From assembly GCA_019057775.1 (NCBI GenBank), contig JAHLWT010000163.1:1-34003 (forward strand): a DNA stretch of 34,003 bases, in the 5' to 3' direction. The first letter of the stretch is position 1; the number at the start of each line of letters is the position of its first letter. The notes beneath the pieces were generated by a model. The model searched no databases, had not been told where the DNA came from, and worked only from the letters and a program-made list of their open reading frames with translations. Of this stretch, positions 1-8,470 are shown one piece after another. Origin of the DNA: Promethearchaeota archaeon. GTDB taxonomy: Archaea > Asgardarchaeota > Lokiarchaeia > Sigynarchaeales > SOKP01. The translations under genes and the position numbers were made by a program.

Positions 1-72
1 AGTAGGTTTTTCTACCTCTTTGAGCTGAAGAACATCCGGTGGTCCGTATTTTGTCCATACAATCGCTTTCAT
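1..72 (-). CDS. MDR-family NAD(P)-dependent dehydrogenase, 5' end only (runs off window)
   Basis: The reverse strand from 72 to the window edge reads [20 protein letters not shown] and continues EKPT, nearly the same as the N-terminus of the complete MDR dehydrogenase just downstream (198-1136). It is therefore the first 24 codons of a paralogue whose remainder lies outside the window. The ATG at 70-72 is preceded by GGAGG with about the same spacing as in the complete copy. Here there is no in-frame ATG two codons upstream (ATT CTT ATG), which helps fix the true start of the complete gene. The presumed role is zinc-independent NADPH-dependent reduction of a quinone or enone, by family resemblance only. 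Confidence 0.75.
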   Translation of the reverse strand, partial: MKAIVWTKYGPPDVLQLKEVEKPT

Positions 73-122
73 AAGAATTCCTCCAAGATTACTTTGATTC
101 GGTCATTTTCAACATAGTTCAT

Positions 123-159
123 TTTTTAATGATCACTAATATCATTAAAAATTAGTGAT
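123..159. promoter_or_regulatory. Two overlapping, mutually exclusive hairpins
   Basis: TTTTTAATGAT (123-133) is exactly complementary to ATCATTAAAAA (141-151), an 11-bp stem. ATCACTAAT (132-140) is exactly complementary to ATTAGTGAT (151-159), a 9-bp stem. The stems share bases, so only one can form at a time in a single strand. The element lies between the end of the complete MDR gene (198) and the start of its paralogue (72), both on the minus strand. It could be a terminator for the first, an operator, or a leader structure for the second. Chance in very AT-rich sequence is possible. Confidence 0.35.
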
Positions 160-197
160 AATATTTATTATTTAATTAAAAAGAAAAAATTTGAAAT

Positions 198-1136
198 TTA
201 AATTCCTACCACAGTTATTACTACATTTCCCTTTTTGTGCCCTTTATCAACATATGTATGAGCCTCGACTATCTGTTCCAAGGAATAGCTCCTATCTATG
301 GCCGATTTTAACTTTCCCTCCTCAATAATCTCTTTAAGGAAGATTAGATCTTCAGATTTTAAGTCCTTTCCACTACCCGAAGATTTTCTAACGTTAAGAT
401 AGATTCCTGTCTTTTTTAGAGCCTTTTTACCTAGTGAAGACGGAATCTTGTCTACTGCATCAAAAACAACGTCATAAAGCTCACCACTTTGGGTAAAATC
501 CTCTTTAGTATAATCAATTACTTTATCAGCTCCCAGAGATTTCACCATTTCTAAATTAGGTGTACTGCATACTCCAGTAACTTCTGCCCCAAAGTACTTG
601 GCAAGTTGTACTGAAAAAGTACCTACACTTCCAGAAGCGCCATATATCAAGACTTTTTGTCCGCTCTGGATATTTGCCTTTCTAAGAATAATTAATGCTG
701 TAATTCCTCCACCAGTAACAGGGGCGGCTTCCCCAAAAGTCATATTGGTCGGTTTTATAGCCAGCATCCCTTCTTTTGCCGCCCTTCCTTTGCCTACTTC
801 TTCAGGCAGACATATATACTCGGCATAACCACCAAAATGAAAACCGGGAAATGCAAAAACTTGATCACCTTTCTTAAATAGTTTTACGTCTTTACCTACT
901 GATTCGACTTCCCCGGCTAGTTCAAACCCTAGTATAGTTATTCTCTTTGGTCTTTTGCGACCATTGTAAAGTCTTGCAGCAAGTGGTTCACCCTTTCGCA
1001 TTTTCACATCGCCTGCATGTACGGTTGTTGCATATATCCTTATCAATACCTCATTGTCCTGAGGGATAGGCTTTTCAACCTCTTTGAGCTGAAGAACATC
1101 CGGAGACCCGTATTCTGTATATACAATCGCTTTCAT
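198..1136 (-). CDS. Zinc-independent MDR-family dehydrogenase (quinone oxidoreductase-like)
   Basis: A 312-residue protein of the medium-chain dehydrogenase/reductase superfamily. It has an N-terminal GroES-like domain (about residues 1-125, ending near [10 protein letters not shown]) and a Rossmann domain with the dinucleotide motif YGASGSVG at about 165. This is followed by [15 protein letters not shown] and the typical LGADKVIDY. The cysteines and histidines of zinc alcohol dehydrogenases are absent, so it fits the quinone/enone reductase branch, using NADPH in the cytosol. I start it at the ATG at 1136, not the ATG at 1142: AAGGAGG at 1144-1150 lies 7 bases before 1136 and overlaps the upstream ATG, and the neighbouring paralogue keeps only the second ATG. 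The physiological substrate is unknown. Confidence 0.88.
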   Translation of the reverse strand: MKAIVYTEYGSPDVLQLKEVEKPIPQDNEVLIRIYATTVHAGDVKMRKGEPLAARLYNGRKRPKRITILGFELAGEVESVGKDVKLFKKGDQVFAFPGFHFGGYAEYICLPEEVGKGRAAKEGMLAIKPTNMTFGEAAPVTGGGITALIILRKANIQSGQKVLIYGASGSVGTFSVQLAKYFGAEVTGVCSTPNLEMVKSLGADKVIDYTKEDFTQSGELYDVVFDAVDKIPSSLGKKALKKTGIYLNVRKSSGSGKDLKSEDLIFLKEIIEEGKLKSAIDRSYSLEQIVEAHTYVDKGHKKGNVVITVVGI

Positions 1137-1265
1137 AAGCATTCCTCCTTATTTGCATTTTTTTATTTATATATTTATATTTTTATTTTTTTAGATTTTC
1201 TAAAATTTTTTTATTAAATATAGTACAGAAAATATAACTAAAAAAAGTATTAATTTTTATATTTT

Positions 1266-2966
1266 TTATGATGAAAGGGGAATATTCGGAATAAAATCAA
1301 CTGTTTTTTCAATGTATTCTATGTAATCTTTAATTTCTTGCTCTTTTTTAGTTTCATCCCATCGGTATTCTTCTGCCATGAGAACAGCCACTTTTTCTGC
1401 GGCATCAAACTGTTTTCGATGGTTTATAAACAAACTCATTTCTGTCCTTCTGCGAAATACATCTATTAAATGGGTTGTTAATTCATGACGTAATACGTAC
1501 AGTATCTCTGCTTTGATGAAATCATTTTCATCTACTATTTTTTCACCTAAGTTCGGATCTTTTACAATAAGTTTCATTATTTCAATGGCACCACGACCAT
1601 ATTGTTGATAAAGATGATGAGTTATCTTATTGTCTAGCTTAATTGCATATTTCTTGAGATTATCTTGCCATTCTTCTGGATCTAATCCTATAAGAAATTT
1701 CAGTTTTGAAAATCCTTTTTCTCGATCTATATCTGAAAATATTTGTTCTTTTATAACCATTTCAAGTAAATCTTCTGCCATACTCCTAAAAGTAGTTAAT
1801 TTTCCCCCTGTTATTGTCAATAATCCATCACCAGAGAAAAAAATACTATGTTTTCGGGAGATTTCACTCTCAGATTTACCTTTTTGCATAACCAAAGGTC
1901 TAATCCCCGCATAAGTTGATATAAGATTTTTATATCCTATTTGGGCATTAGGGAAATGGTATTTTACAGATTCAATAAGATAATCTGCATCCTCTTTGCC
2001 GCAAAAAGGATTAGTTATGTCTCCTTTAAAATCGGTGTCGGTGGTCCCAATTATAGTATAATCACCGCGAGGCAAAATAAAAAACCCACGGTCACCTGAT
2101 AAAGAACGTACAATTACAGCATTTTCGTGTTGTATATGTTTTCTTTTAAATATTAGGTGGACGCCTTTAGTCGGTCTGATTAAAGGCTTTGGTACATCTT
2201 TAGGATAATTATTAAGTAGATTATCACTCCAAATCCCTGTAGCATTCACAATTAGGGTTCCTTTAACATTAAAATCTTTATTATTCTCCAGATCTTGGCA
2301 TTTAATCCCAATGATTTTATCTTCTTCCACAGTATAGTCTATTACTTTACAATAACTAATAACATCAGCTCCTCTGATCACAGCTTCCTTCAATGTTTCA
2401 ATCGTTAATCGAGCATCATCCACGCTGTTATCATAATATATTGCTCCCCCTTGATCTACCTTGTCTTTAATTTCAGGTTCTAACTTTTCCAGCTCTTCTG
2501 CTGAAAACCATTGATATTTTTTGAAGTTTTTAAATTCTTGTGATTCATCACTTAAGGAATCATAAAGTTTTAAAGCTGATTCTATAGACTGTCTCTTTAG
2601 AGTATCTTCTTTCCAATTAATCCACAAAAATGGTACAGGTCTAATTAAATGAGGAATATGAGCTCTCATCCAGTTTCGTTCAGTTGTTGCCTCTTTAACT
2701 AAATCTAATTCCCTATAAGCAAGATATCTCAGCCCTCCATGAGCTAATTTTGAGCTTCTAGAAGAAGTGCCTGCCGCAAAATCTTGCATCTCAACTAAAC
2801 CCACTTTTAAACCCCTCATTGCAGCTTCTCGTGCAACCCCTGCTCCAGTAATACCTCCACCAATGATTAAAACATCGTAATCAGTATTCTGTAATTTATA
2901 GAGAATAGTGTCTCTATTCTTGAAATTCCACGTTTTTTCAAATAATTTTTTCCCTAGATCCTTCAT
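1266..2966 (-). CDS. glpA: FAD-dependent glycerol-3-phosphate dehydrogenase (GlpA/GlpD type)
   Basis: A 566-residue flavoprotein predicted to oxidise sn-glycerol 3-phosphate to dihydroxyacetone phosphate. The FAD-binding motif DVLIIGGGITGAG lies near residue 32. It is followed by the GlpA/GlpD signature SSRSSKLAHGGLRYL, the catalytic-domain block ILPRGDYTIIGTTDTD, and GGKLTTFRSMAEDLLE near residue 380. A C-terminal DAO_C-like domain covers about the last 140 residues. No membrane segment is visible, so membrane attachment would need a partner or amphipathic regions. An ATG three codons upstream (2975) is possible. I prefer 2966 because the duplicated relic of this 5' end at 3764 keeps only the second ATG (ATA replaces the first). 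The divergent sugar/glycerol kinase at 3966 makes a glycerol pathway likely. Confidence 0.92.
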   Translation of the reverse strand: MKDLGKKLFEKTWNFKNRDTILYKLQNTDYDVLIIGGGITGAGVAREAAMRGLKVGLVEMQDFAAGTSSRSSKLAHGGLRYLAYRELDLVKEATTERNWMRAHIPHLIRPVPFLWINWKEDTLKRQSIESALKLYDSLSDESQEFKNFKKYQWFSAEELEKLEPEIKDKVDQGGAIYYDNSVDDARLTIETLKEAVIRGADVISYCKVIDYTVEEDKIIGIKCQDLENNKDFNVKGTLIVNATGIWSDNLLNNYPKDVPKPLIRPTKGVHLIFKRKHIQHENAVIVRSLSGDRGFFILPRGDYTIIGTTDTDFKGDITNPFCGKEDADYLIESVKYHFPNAQIGYKNLISTYAGIRPLVMQKGKSESEISRKHSIFFSGDGLLTITGGKLTTFRSMAEDLLEMVIKEQIFSDIDREKGFSKLKFLIGLDPEEWQDNLKKYAIKLDNKITHHLYQQYGRGAIEIMKLIVKDPNLGEKIVDENDFIKAEILYVLRHELTTHLIDVFRRRTEMSLFINHRKQFDAAEKVAVLMAEEYRWDETKKEQEIKDYIEYIEKTVDFIPNIPLSS

Positions 2967-3112
2967 AATTACCATCTTCTAACAGTTCTTTTTTACAATT
3001 ATATTTTTAAATTATCAAATGTGATTAAATATTAAATTTAACCTTTAGCTTTAATTTTTTGTTTTACTAACCATTTTAAATGAGCTATAAATGATGGAAT
3101 AGCTAAGCAATA
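2954..3112. repeat. Copy A of duplicated glpA/kinase divergent promoter region
   Basis: This contains the first codons and upstream region of the glycerol-3-phosphate dehydrogenase. Its segments recur in the same order and orientation at 3752-3985: a ctagatc-ttcat start region, a ttcta-cag/aag-ctctttttt block, tatttttaaattat-aaatg-gattaaa, and tttag-tttaattttttgtttta-ta-ccattttaaa. The right end of this copy (about 3080-3112) looks like a decayed version of the kinase start region. The copies are divergent but clearly alignable by eye. They bracket the toxin-antitoxin cassette. Confidence 0.6.
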
Positions 3113-3120
3113 CGTTTATA

Positions 3121-3396
3121 TCAACTTTTAGGTTTTTGATTTAATTGCATAATTGAAACAATTAATATCTAAACTTCTTTAACTTGATAAATTATTCCAT
3201 ATGGGAAGCGTTGGGTTATACATCTACGACAATTTTATGATATTTTAGCCCATGCTTTGTGAAATTGGAGAATTCGATGAATTGTGGAATAAATTTCTTT
3301 AGAAAATTCTAGACCTAAACCAGGAATCTTATCTTCATAATAATCAATCGAATCATTTAATTCCTTAACGGCTAAGGGATGGAAACTATATTTCAT
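3121..3396 (-). pseudogene. RelE/ParE-family toxin, inactivated by in-frame stops
   Basis: Reading from the ATG at 3396 gives MKYSFHPLAVKELNDSIDYY and then a ParE/RelE-like continuation to WAKIS, followed by TAA at 3237-3235. The same frame then continues with family-typical sequence, RFPYGIIYQVKEV, a TAG at 3171-3169, and ILIVSIMQLNQKPKS, ending at TGA (3123-3121). Intact relatives are about 90-95 residues with the same order of blocks (an RFPYGIIY-like strand and a final IV-IMH-KR-P-YW strand), so this frame is a full-length toxin with two internal stops. The ATG overlaps the antitoxin stop by four bases (ATGA), as expected for a coupled pair. The putative activity was mRNA cleavage or gyrase poisoning, now presumably lost unless the stops are assembly errors. 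Confidence 0.75.
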
Positions 3397-3626
3397 TTTA
3401 TAAACCGACTTCGAATATCTTCAAAAACTTTTTCACCTGAAATTGATTGAACTTTACCGGAATTAATGTCAGAAATGCGTTTTTCTGCTTCTTCAGCCCA
3501 TAAATCATCAATTTCTTTTTGAATTGGAACATTAAGACTTTCTATTAATTTATCAATTAATATAGTTCTTAGATGTGAAGGTAATGATAATATATCTTGG
3601 AGTAATTTTTCGTTTAATTCATTCAT
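3393..3626 (-). CDS. Antitoxin of a ParE/RelE-type addiction module
   Basis: A 77-residue acidic protein resembling the 'putative addiction module component' family (TIGR02574/PF09720). It opens with a helix-rich NEKLLQDILSLPSHLRTILI region and a LIESL segment, and contains IDDLWAEEAEKRISDINSGK followed by SGEKVFEDIRSRF. That pattern (aEEaekRiae-dsGkv-piPgeevf-eir) is the typical C-terminal toxin-wrapping part of these antitoxins. Translation is coupled to the toxin gene by ATGA overlap at 3393-3396. The toxin frame is broken, so this may be a surviving orphan antitoxin that still neutralises related toxins elsewhere or represses its own promoter. The frame itself looks intact. Confidence 0.8.
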   Translation of the reverse strand: MNELNEKLLQDILSLPSHLRTILIDKLIESLNVPIQKEIDDLWAEEAEKRISDINSGKVQSISGEKVFEDIRSRFIK

Positions 3627-3751
3627 ATTTATTCATCTTTATAAGCATACATAAATAATATAAAATCAAACTTTAATTTTTTTGTTATTAGATGATACAA
3701 TTTCAATAAGATTAAGCGATTAATTAAACAAATATTCAATAAAGTTAATCT

Positions 3752-3985
3752 CTAGATCTTTCATGATTACTATCCTTCTAAAAGCTCTTTTTTAAATCTT
3801 TTTGAGAATTTTATTTTTAAATTATTAAATGAGATTAAAATTCTTTATTGATTTAGAGTTATTAAAAGTAAAAGTTAAAAGTTGGCAAGGTAGAAAATTT
3901 AAAAAAATCTTTAGATTTAATTTTTTGTTTTAATACCCATTTTAAACGTAATTAGTGAGCTGTATATGAGTGAATTAGCATGCGT
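3752..3985. repeat. Copy B of duplicated promoter region, with a relic glpA start
   Basis: This is the partner of the repeat at 2954-3112. On the minus strand an ATG at 3764 begins MKDLEINFIEYLFN and stops at 3720; the first four codons match the dehydrogenase start (MKDL), then homology is lost. The right end is the working start region of the kinase at 3966. The stretch 3627-3751 left of it has no recognisable gene. Confidence 0.6.
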
Positions 3986-5423
3986 TTTTGACGTTGGAAC
4001 AACAGGAGCTAGAACCTTTATATTTGATATTAAAGGGAAGTTAATAGCAGAATCCTGTGAAGAATATACTATTACTAAGCAACCTAAGGGAATATCAGAA
4101 CAAGATCCTTTGATATGGTGGAATGCAATAAAAAGAACTTGTAATGATGTGGTAAAAAAAATAAACATCAATGACATAATAGGAATTGCAGCTTCATTTC
4201 AAAGACAGACTGTTACCTTTTTAGATAATAAAGGAACTGTATTACATCCTGCTTTAACCTGGATGGATGGGAGAGAAGAGACTAGTGCAAAAAATTGGGC
4301 TACAGAAGAGGGAGTAAGAAGAACAATTCCAAAAATTCTCTGGATTAAAAAAAATAAGCCAGATCTTTTCAAAAAGATATCGAAAATTTCATATGCCGAT
4401 ACATATATTTATAATAGATTGTGCAACGTAATAGCAACTGATCCTATTAATGGAATATTGGGAATCTTAGATTTTAATACTCTAAAATGGGATGAGAGTT
4501 TAGCGGAACATTATGAAATCCCTATTGACTTATGGCCTGATGTTTATTTCGCAGGAGAAGTTTTAGGAGAATTATCTACTGTAGCTGCAAAAGAATTAGG
4601 ATTAAAAAAAAATATTCCAATATATATGGGAGGAGGGGATCAACAATGTTCTGCTTTAGGATTAGGAGTAATAGAAACAGGTCAAGCAAAAATTACCATT
4701 GGAACTGGAACTTTTGTTGACTATGTTACTGATAAACGGATAAAACCATCTGAAGGTGCTCCAATTTTTTCATATCCCTCCATTATTAAAAATAAGTGGA
4801 ATATTGAAAGTGCTATGTTTGGAGCAGGTTCTACGCTGAAATGGTTTAAAGATAATTTTTCTCAATTACAAGATAACCAAAGTTCTGAAGGAAAAAAAAA
4901 TGTTTATGATATGTTAGCAAATGAAGCATCAACTATACCCCCTGGCAGTGAAGGTTTGTTATTCATACCTTTATACATGTTCAGAAAAGGTACTATTCAC
5001 GGGTTGGGATGGAATCATACAAGAGCTCACTTTATACGGGCCATCATGGAATCTGCTTGCTTAGGTGCTCATATGTGTCTTAAAATGCTAGAGGATGTAG
5101 GAGGAAGAAAAGTATCCGAAGTAAGAGCTGATGGGGGCGCAATGAACAGCCCACTATGGGCACAAATTCTTGCAGATGTTACCTCAAAAAAGATTTTAAT
5201 CCCAGAAGTAAAAGACGCTGCTGCTTTAGGTGCTGCAATATTGGTCTTTCATAATTCCAAGAGATATGAAAGTTTAGATAATGCAATAACTAATATGATA
5301 AGATTCACTGATGTAAAAGAGCCAATCAAGCAGAATGAAATGGTATATAAAAAATTATACAGAGCCTATGCGCAAGAACTCGTCGATATTGATGAGAAAA
5401 AAAGGGTTACAGGAAATTTATAA
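3966..5423 (+). CDS. FGGY-family carbohydrate kinase (glycerol- or xylulokinase-like)
   Basis: A 485-residue ATP-dependent sugar kinase of the FGGY/ASKHA fold. The N-terminal phosphate-binding loop is ACVFDVGTTGARTFIFD (about residues 5-21). Next come GIAASFQRQT (about 67-76) and LTWMDGREE (about 94-102), which is closer to the xylulokinase-type LWNDGR than to the glycerol kinase WQCRR. The second half has GGGDQQCSALGLG, ITIGTGTFVDY and RADGGAMNSPLWAQILADV, followed by the AALGAAI ATP-site helix. Sequence alone does not settle the substrate. The divergent glycerol-3-phosphate dehydrogenase and shared promoter region argue for glycerol (giving glycerol 3-phosphate), while the xylulokinase-like motifs argue for a sugar. 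Length is normal and the frame is intact. The Shine-Dalgarno signal is weak (GTGAG). Confidence 0.88.
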   Translation: MSELACVFDVGTTGARTFIFDIKGKLIAESCEEYTITKQPKGISEQDPLIWWNAIKRTCNDVVKKININDIIGIAASFQRQTVTFLDNKGTVLHPALTWMDGREETSAKNWATEEGVRRTIPKILWIKKNKPDLFKKISKISYADTYIYNRLCNVIATDPINGILGILDFNTLKWDESLAEHYEIPIDLWPDVYFAGEVLGELSTVAAKELGLKKNIPIYMGGGDQQCSALGLGVIETGQAKITIGTGTFVDYVTDKRIKPSEGAPIFSYPSIIKNKWNIESAMFGAGSTLKWFKDNFSQLQDNQSSEGKKNVYDMLANEASTIPPGSEGLLFIPLYMFRKGTIHGLGWNHTRAHFIRAIMESACLGAHMCLKMLEDVGGRKVSEVRADGGAMNSPLWAQILADVTSKKILIPEVKDAAALGAAILVFHNSKRYESLDNAITNMIRFTDVKEPIKQNEMVYKKLYRAYAQELVDIDEKKRVTGNL

Positions 5424-5792
5424 CTTCTAGAAATTAATACATAGAAGATATGGCATCCACTTTAAATTCTAAGCTTCTAAATTGCAGAAGGAACTATTAA
5501 AAATTTCTTATAATGACTAAAATCCTATTTATATTATTCTGTAAAAAAGAACAGATAAATATTCCAAAATTACCTTTTTATTATTTGCTGAAAATTAGAT
5601 TTAAATTATCTTAGTTGTTATTGGTATACAAAATTTCTGAACCTTTCAGATATTAAATGTAAAAGTCGGAGAAATCAGATATACTTGACAACAAATAAAA
5701 GACCTACCCTTAAATATTTGGATTTCTTAAAGAAATAATATAAGAAATTCCTTTTATTATTAGTTTTGAAATAAGATTGGGTTTGAGAGCCA
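5424..5792. other. Intergenic region between kinase and sensor kinase
   Basis: 369 AT-rich bases with no convincing gene, tRNA or repeat. CTTAAATATTT near 5711-5721 is a possible archaeal TATA element for the downstream sensor kinase at 5793, but similar strings are common in this background. Confidence 0.4.
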
Positions 5793-6167
5793 ATGAATGA
5801 AAAAAAAATATCTGAATCAATAAAAAATCCTATCCACGAGGAAAATAACAATCTTTTAGATGCAATTTTCGATCAATCAAATGTTATGATCGCCCACATG
5901 GATACTCAGTTCAATTTCTTAAGAGTTAGTAAAGCATATGCAGAAGCAGACAAAAAAGACAGAATGTTCTTTATTGGGAGAAACCACTTTGATTTGTATC
6001 CCAATGAAGAAAACAAACAGATTTTTCGGAACGTAGTAGAAACTGGAGAACCTTACTATGTCAAAGTTAAAGATTTTAAGTACGCCGAACATCTGGATTG
6101 GGGAGTTACCTCATGGGATTGGAGCTTGATTCCGATTAAAAAACCTAATGGCGATGTAAAAAGCTGA
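5793..6167 (+). CDS. PAS-domain sensor histidine kinase, N-terminal fragment (before in-frame TGA)
   Basis: A 124-residue fragment holding the first PAS domain: DAIFDQSNVMIAHMDTQFN, a Y-A-D-K-K segment, and an RNHFDLYPNEENKQIF helix. It ends NGDVKS at TGA 6165-6167. A PAS domain normally closes with a G-V-K-G-VLTI-NDITERKKAE strand. The bases after the TGA give exactly that in the same frame (VLTIFNVTAQKKIEEEFLKE), so the stop interrupts a single gene running to 8438. No transmembrane segment precedes it; the sensor would be cytosolic. The start is at an ATG shortly after GAGAG. Confidence 0.7.
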   Translation: MNEKKISESIKNPIHEENNNLLDAIFDQSNVMIAHMDTQFNFLRVSKAYAEADKKDRMFFIGRNHFDLYPNEENKQIFRNVVETGEPYYVKVKDFKYAEHLDWGVTSWDWSLIPIKKPNGDVKS

Positions 6168-8438
6168 GTTTTAACAATATTCAATGTAACTGCACAAAAG
6201 AAGATTGAAGAAGAATTTCTAAAAGAAAAGGAATTCACGGACACGGCTTTGAATGCTCAGAGAGATACATTTTTCGTTTTCGATCCTTCGACGGGAAAGG
6301 CAGTACGATGGAATAAGGCATTTAAGGAGATGAGTGGTTACAGCGATGAGGAAATGTCTATTTTAAAAGCTCCAGAAACTTATTATCGTGAAGACGAATT
6401 AAAGCAGTTAGTAATAGCAACTGAAGTAGTAGAACAAGGAGGAACTACCACAAATGAATTAAATTTAATCACTAAAGAGGGAAATCTAATTCCGTTTGAA
6501 TATATTGCTTCAGGAATTTTTGATGATGATGCTAACCTTAAGTACATAGTGGCTATTGGTAGAGATATCACTGAACGTAAAAAAAATGAACTACAATTAA
6601 AAAAGTCTGAAGAAAAATTCCGAGGTTTATTTGAAAATTCAACTAGCGGTATTGCATATCATAGAATTGTGTATGATTCATTAGAGAATCCAGTTGATTA
6701 TATTATAACTGATGTTAATCCGCTTTACGAAAAAATATTATCACTTAAGAAAGAAGATGTCATAAATAAAATGGCCACTGAAATATATCAAGTTGAGAGT
6801 GCTCCATATTTAGATATATTTTCAAAAGTAGCAGAAACGCAAGAATCATATTCATTTGAGATTTTCTTCCCGCCAATGAATAAATACTTTAGAATTTCTG
6901 TTATTTCTAAGGAAAAAGGAGAATTTATAACAATTTTTGATGATATCACGAGAGAAAAGGAATCGGAACAAAAATTAAAAAAATCTGAGAAAAAATATCG
7001 TTTATTATTTGATAAATCTCCAATTGGAATAAATCTGTTTACTATAGATAGAAAAATTATTGATAGCAATGATGCTATGGAAAAAATTACTGGTTATTCA
7101 ATTGAAGAATTTAAGAACCTTGAAGCAAGTTCGATTTATGCTGATCCAAATGATCGAGTAAAACTAAAAAAGCTTTTACAGGAATTTGGAAAAGTGCGTG
7201 ATTTTGAAACTAAGTTCAAAAAGAAAAATAATACAGAATATTTAGGTTCTATTAATCTTGATTTAATAGAACTTGATGGTGTAAAAATTATACAATCATC
7301 ATTAAGAGATATAACTGATCTGAAAAAGGCAGAACAAAAATTGAAAGAATCGGAAGAAAAATTCCGTACTATTACAGAAGAATCCTTTTTAGCTATCTCA
7401 ATTATTCAAGATAATGTTATTAAATATGCAAATCAAAAAATGGCTGATTTAATGGGATATTCAACAGAGGAAATGCTCAATTGGAAACCCGGAGGATTCA
7501 TGAAGGTTGTTGCACCTGATTATGTAGAGATAATTAGGGAGCAAGTTAAGAAAAAACAGTTAGGTGATCCAGAGGTGATTGTTCATTATTCTATACATGC
7601 TGTTAAAAAATCTGGAGAGTTATTCTGGGTTGATAATATTTCAAAAACAATTATGTACGAAGGGCGTCCAGCAGATTTAGTTACTCAAATTGATATGACC
7701 GAACGAAAGAAAGCGCAAGAAGAATTAACTAGACTCAGTAAATTAAAATCTGAATTACTCACACGAACTTCTCATGAGTTAAAAACTCCAGCTATGCATA
7801 TTAAAGGTTATGCTGACTTACTTTTACATAAATACAAAGATAATCTCGGCATTGATGAGCTCCAAATAATTAGTCATATAAAAAAGGGGGTTCTACGTCT
7901 AGAAACTATTATATATGATATATTACATAAAGCGGAATTAGATTCTGGTCAAGGTGAATTAAATAAGATTATAGATAATTTATCTTCCATAATTGAGTTA
8001 AGTGTAAGAGAATTAAAGAGTTTTGCTGCGTTAAGAGGACATTCGATTATATTAAACATACATAATAATATCACAATTAGTTTTGATAAAGATCAGATAC
8101 GCCATGCAATTAATAATCTCATAACTAATGCTATTAAATATACACCGCTAAATGGAATAATAGAAATCAGCTCTACAATTACAGATGATTTTATAACAAT
8201 TGCGGTACATGATAATGGTATTGGATTTACAAAGAAAGAAAAGGAGAGATTATTTTCTCAATTTGGGAAAATCGAACGATATGGGCAGGGATACGATATT
8301 ATTACTGAAGGTACTGGTTTAGGTTTACATATTGCTAAAAAAATAATTGATTTACATGGTGGAAAAATTTGGGTCGAATCTGGGGGCAGAAATAAGGGTT
8401 CGACTTTTTATTTTTCGCTTCCAAAGGTCATTATTTAG
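6168..8438 (+). CDS. Multi-PAS sensor histidine kinase, main part
   Basis: The open frame continues directly after the TGA at 6165 with no good start of its own; the first possible start is a TTG at 6249. Counted on the restored frame of 881 codons, it completes PAS 1 and adds four more PAS modules, each beginning with an SEEKFR- or SEKKYR-like helix and ending D-I/M-T-ER/DLKKA. The histidine kinase core follows. The phosphoacceptor H-box TSHELKTPAMHIKGYADLL has its histidine at 7773-7775 (restored residue 661). The ATP-binding domain has N-box INNLITNAIKYTP, G1 HDNGIGF and G2 GTGLGLHIAKKI. There is no receiver domain and no membrane segment, so it probably senses a cytosolic ligand or redox state through its PAS domains. 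No response regulator lies in the window. Confidence 0.85.
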   Translation, partial: VLTIFNVTAQKKIEEEFLKEKEFTDTALNAQRDTFFVFDPSTGKAVRWNKAFKEMSGYSDEEMSILKAPETYYREDELKQLVIATEVVEQGGTTTNELNLITKEGNLIPFEYIASGIFDDDANLKYIVAIGRDITERKKNELQLKKSEEKFRGLFENSTSGIAYHRIVYDSLENPVDYIITDVNPLYEKILSLKKEDVINKMATEIYQVESAPYLDIFSKVAETQESYSFEIFFPPMNKYFRISVISKEKGEFITIFDDITREKESEQKLKKSEKKYRLLFDKSPIGINLFTIDRKIIDSNDAMEKITGYSIEEFKNLEASSIYADPNDRVKLKKLLQEFGKVRDFETKFKKKNNTEYLGSINLDLIELDGVKIIQSSLRDITDLKKAEQKLKESEEKFRTITEESFLAISIIQDNVIKYANQKMADLMGYSTEEMLNWKPGGFMKVVAPDYVEIIREQVKKKQLGDPEVIVHYSIHAVKKSGELFWVDNISKTIMYEGRPADLVTQIDMTERKKAQEELTRLSKLKSELLTRTSHELKTPAMHIKGYADLLLHKYKDNLGIDELQIISHIKKGVLRLETIIYDILHKAELDSGQGELNKIIDNLSSIIELSVRELKSFAALRGHSIILNIHNNITISFDKDQIRHAINNLITNAIKYTPLNGIIEISSTITDDFITIAVHDNGIGFTKKEKERLFSQFGKIERYGQGYDIITEGTGLGLHIAKKIIDLHGGKIWVESGGRNKGSTFYFSLPKVII

Positions 8439-8470
8439 AAAAAATAAATTTAAAATTGAATGGATATTAT

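Noticed and set aside
598..828. Plus-strand frame of 76 codons opposite the MDR gene, and similar frames opposite other genes (for example 9324-9599, 18176-18478, 19373-19692).
   Set aside because: They lie antisense inside well-supported genes, have low-complexity or hydrophobic shadow composition and lack ribosome sites.
6165..6167. TGA in the sensor kinase as a selenocysteine codon.
   Set aside because: PAS domains have no redox role for selenocysteine at this loop, the flanking residues (KS-VLT) do not resemble a selenoprotein site, and no SECIS-like element was seen after the gene.
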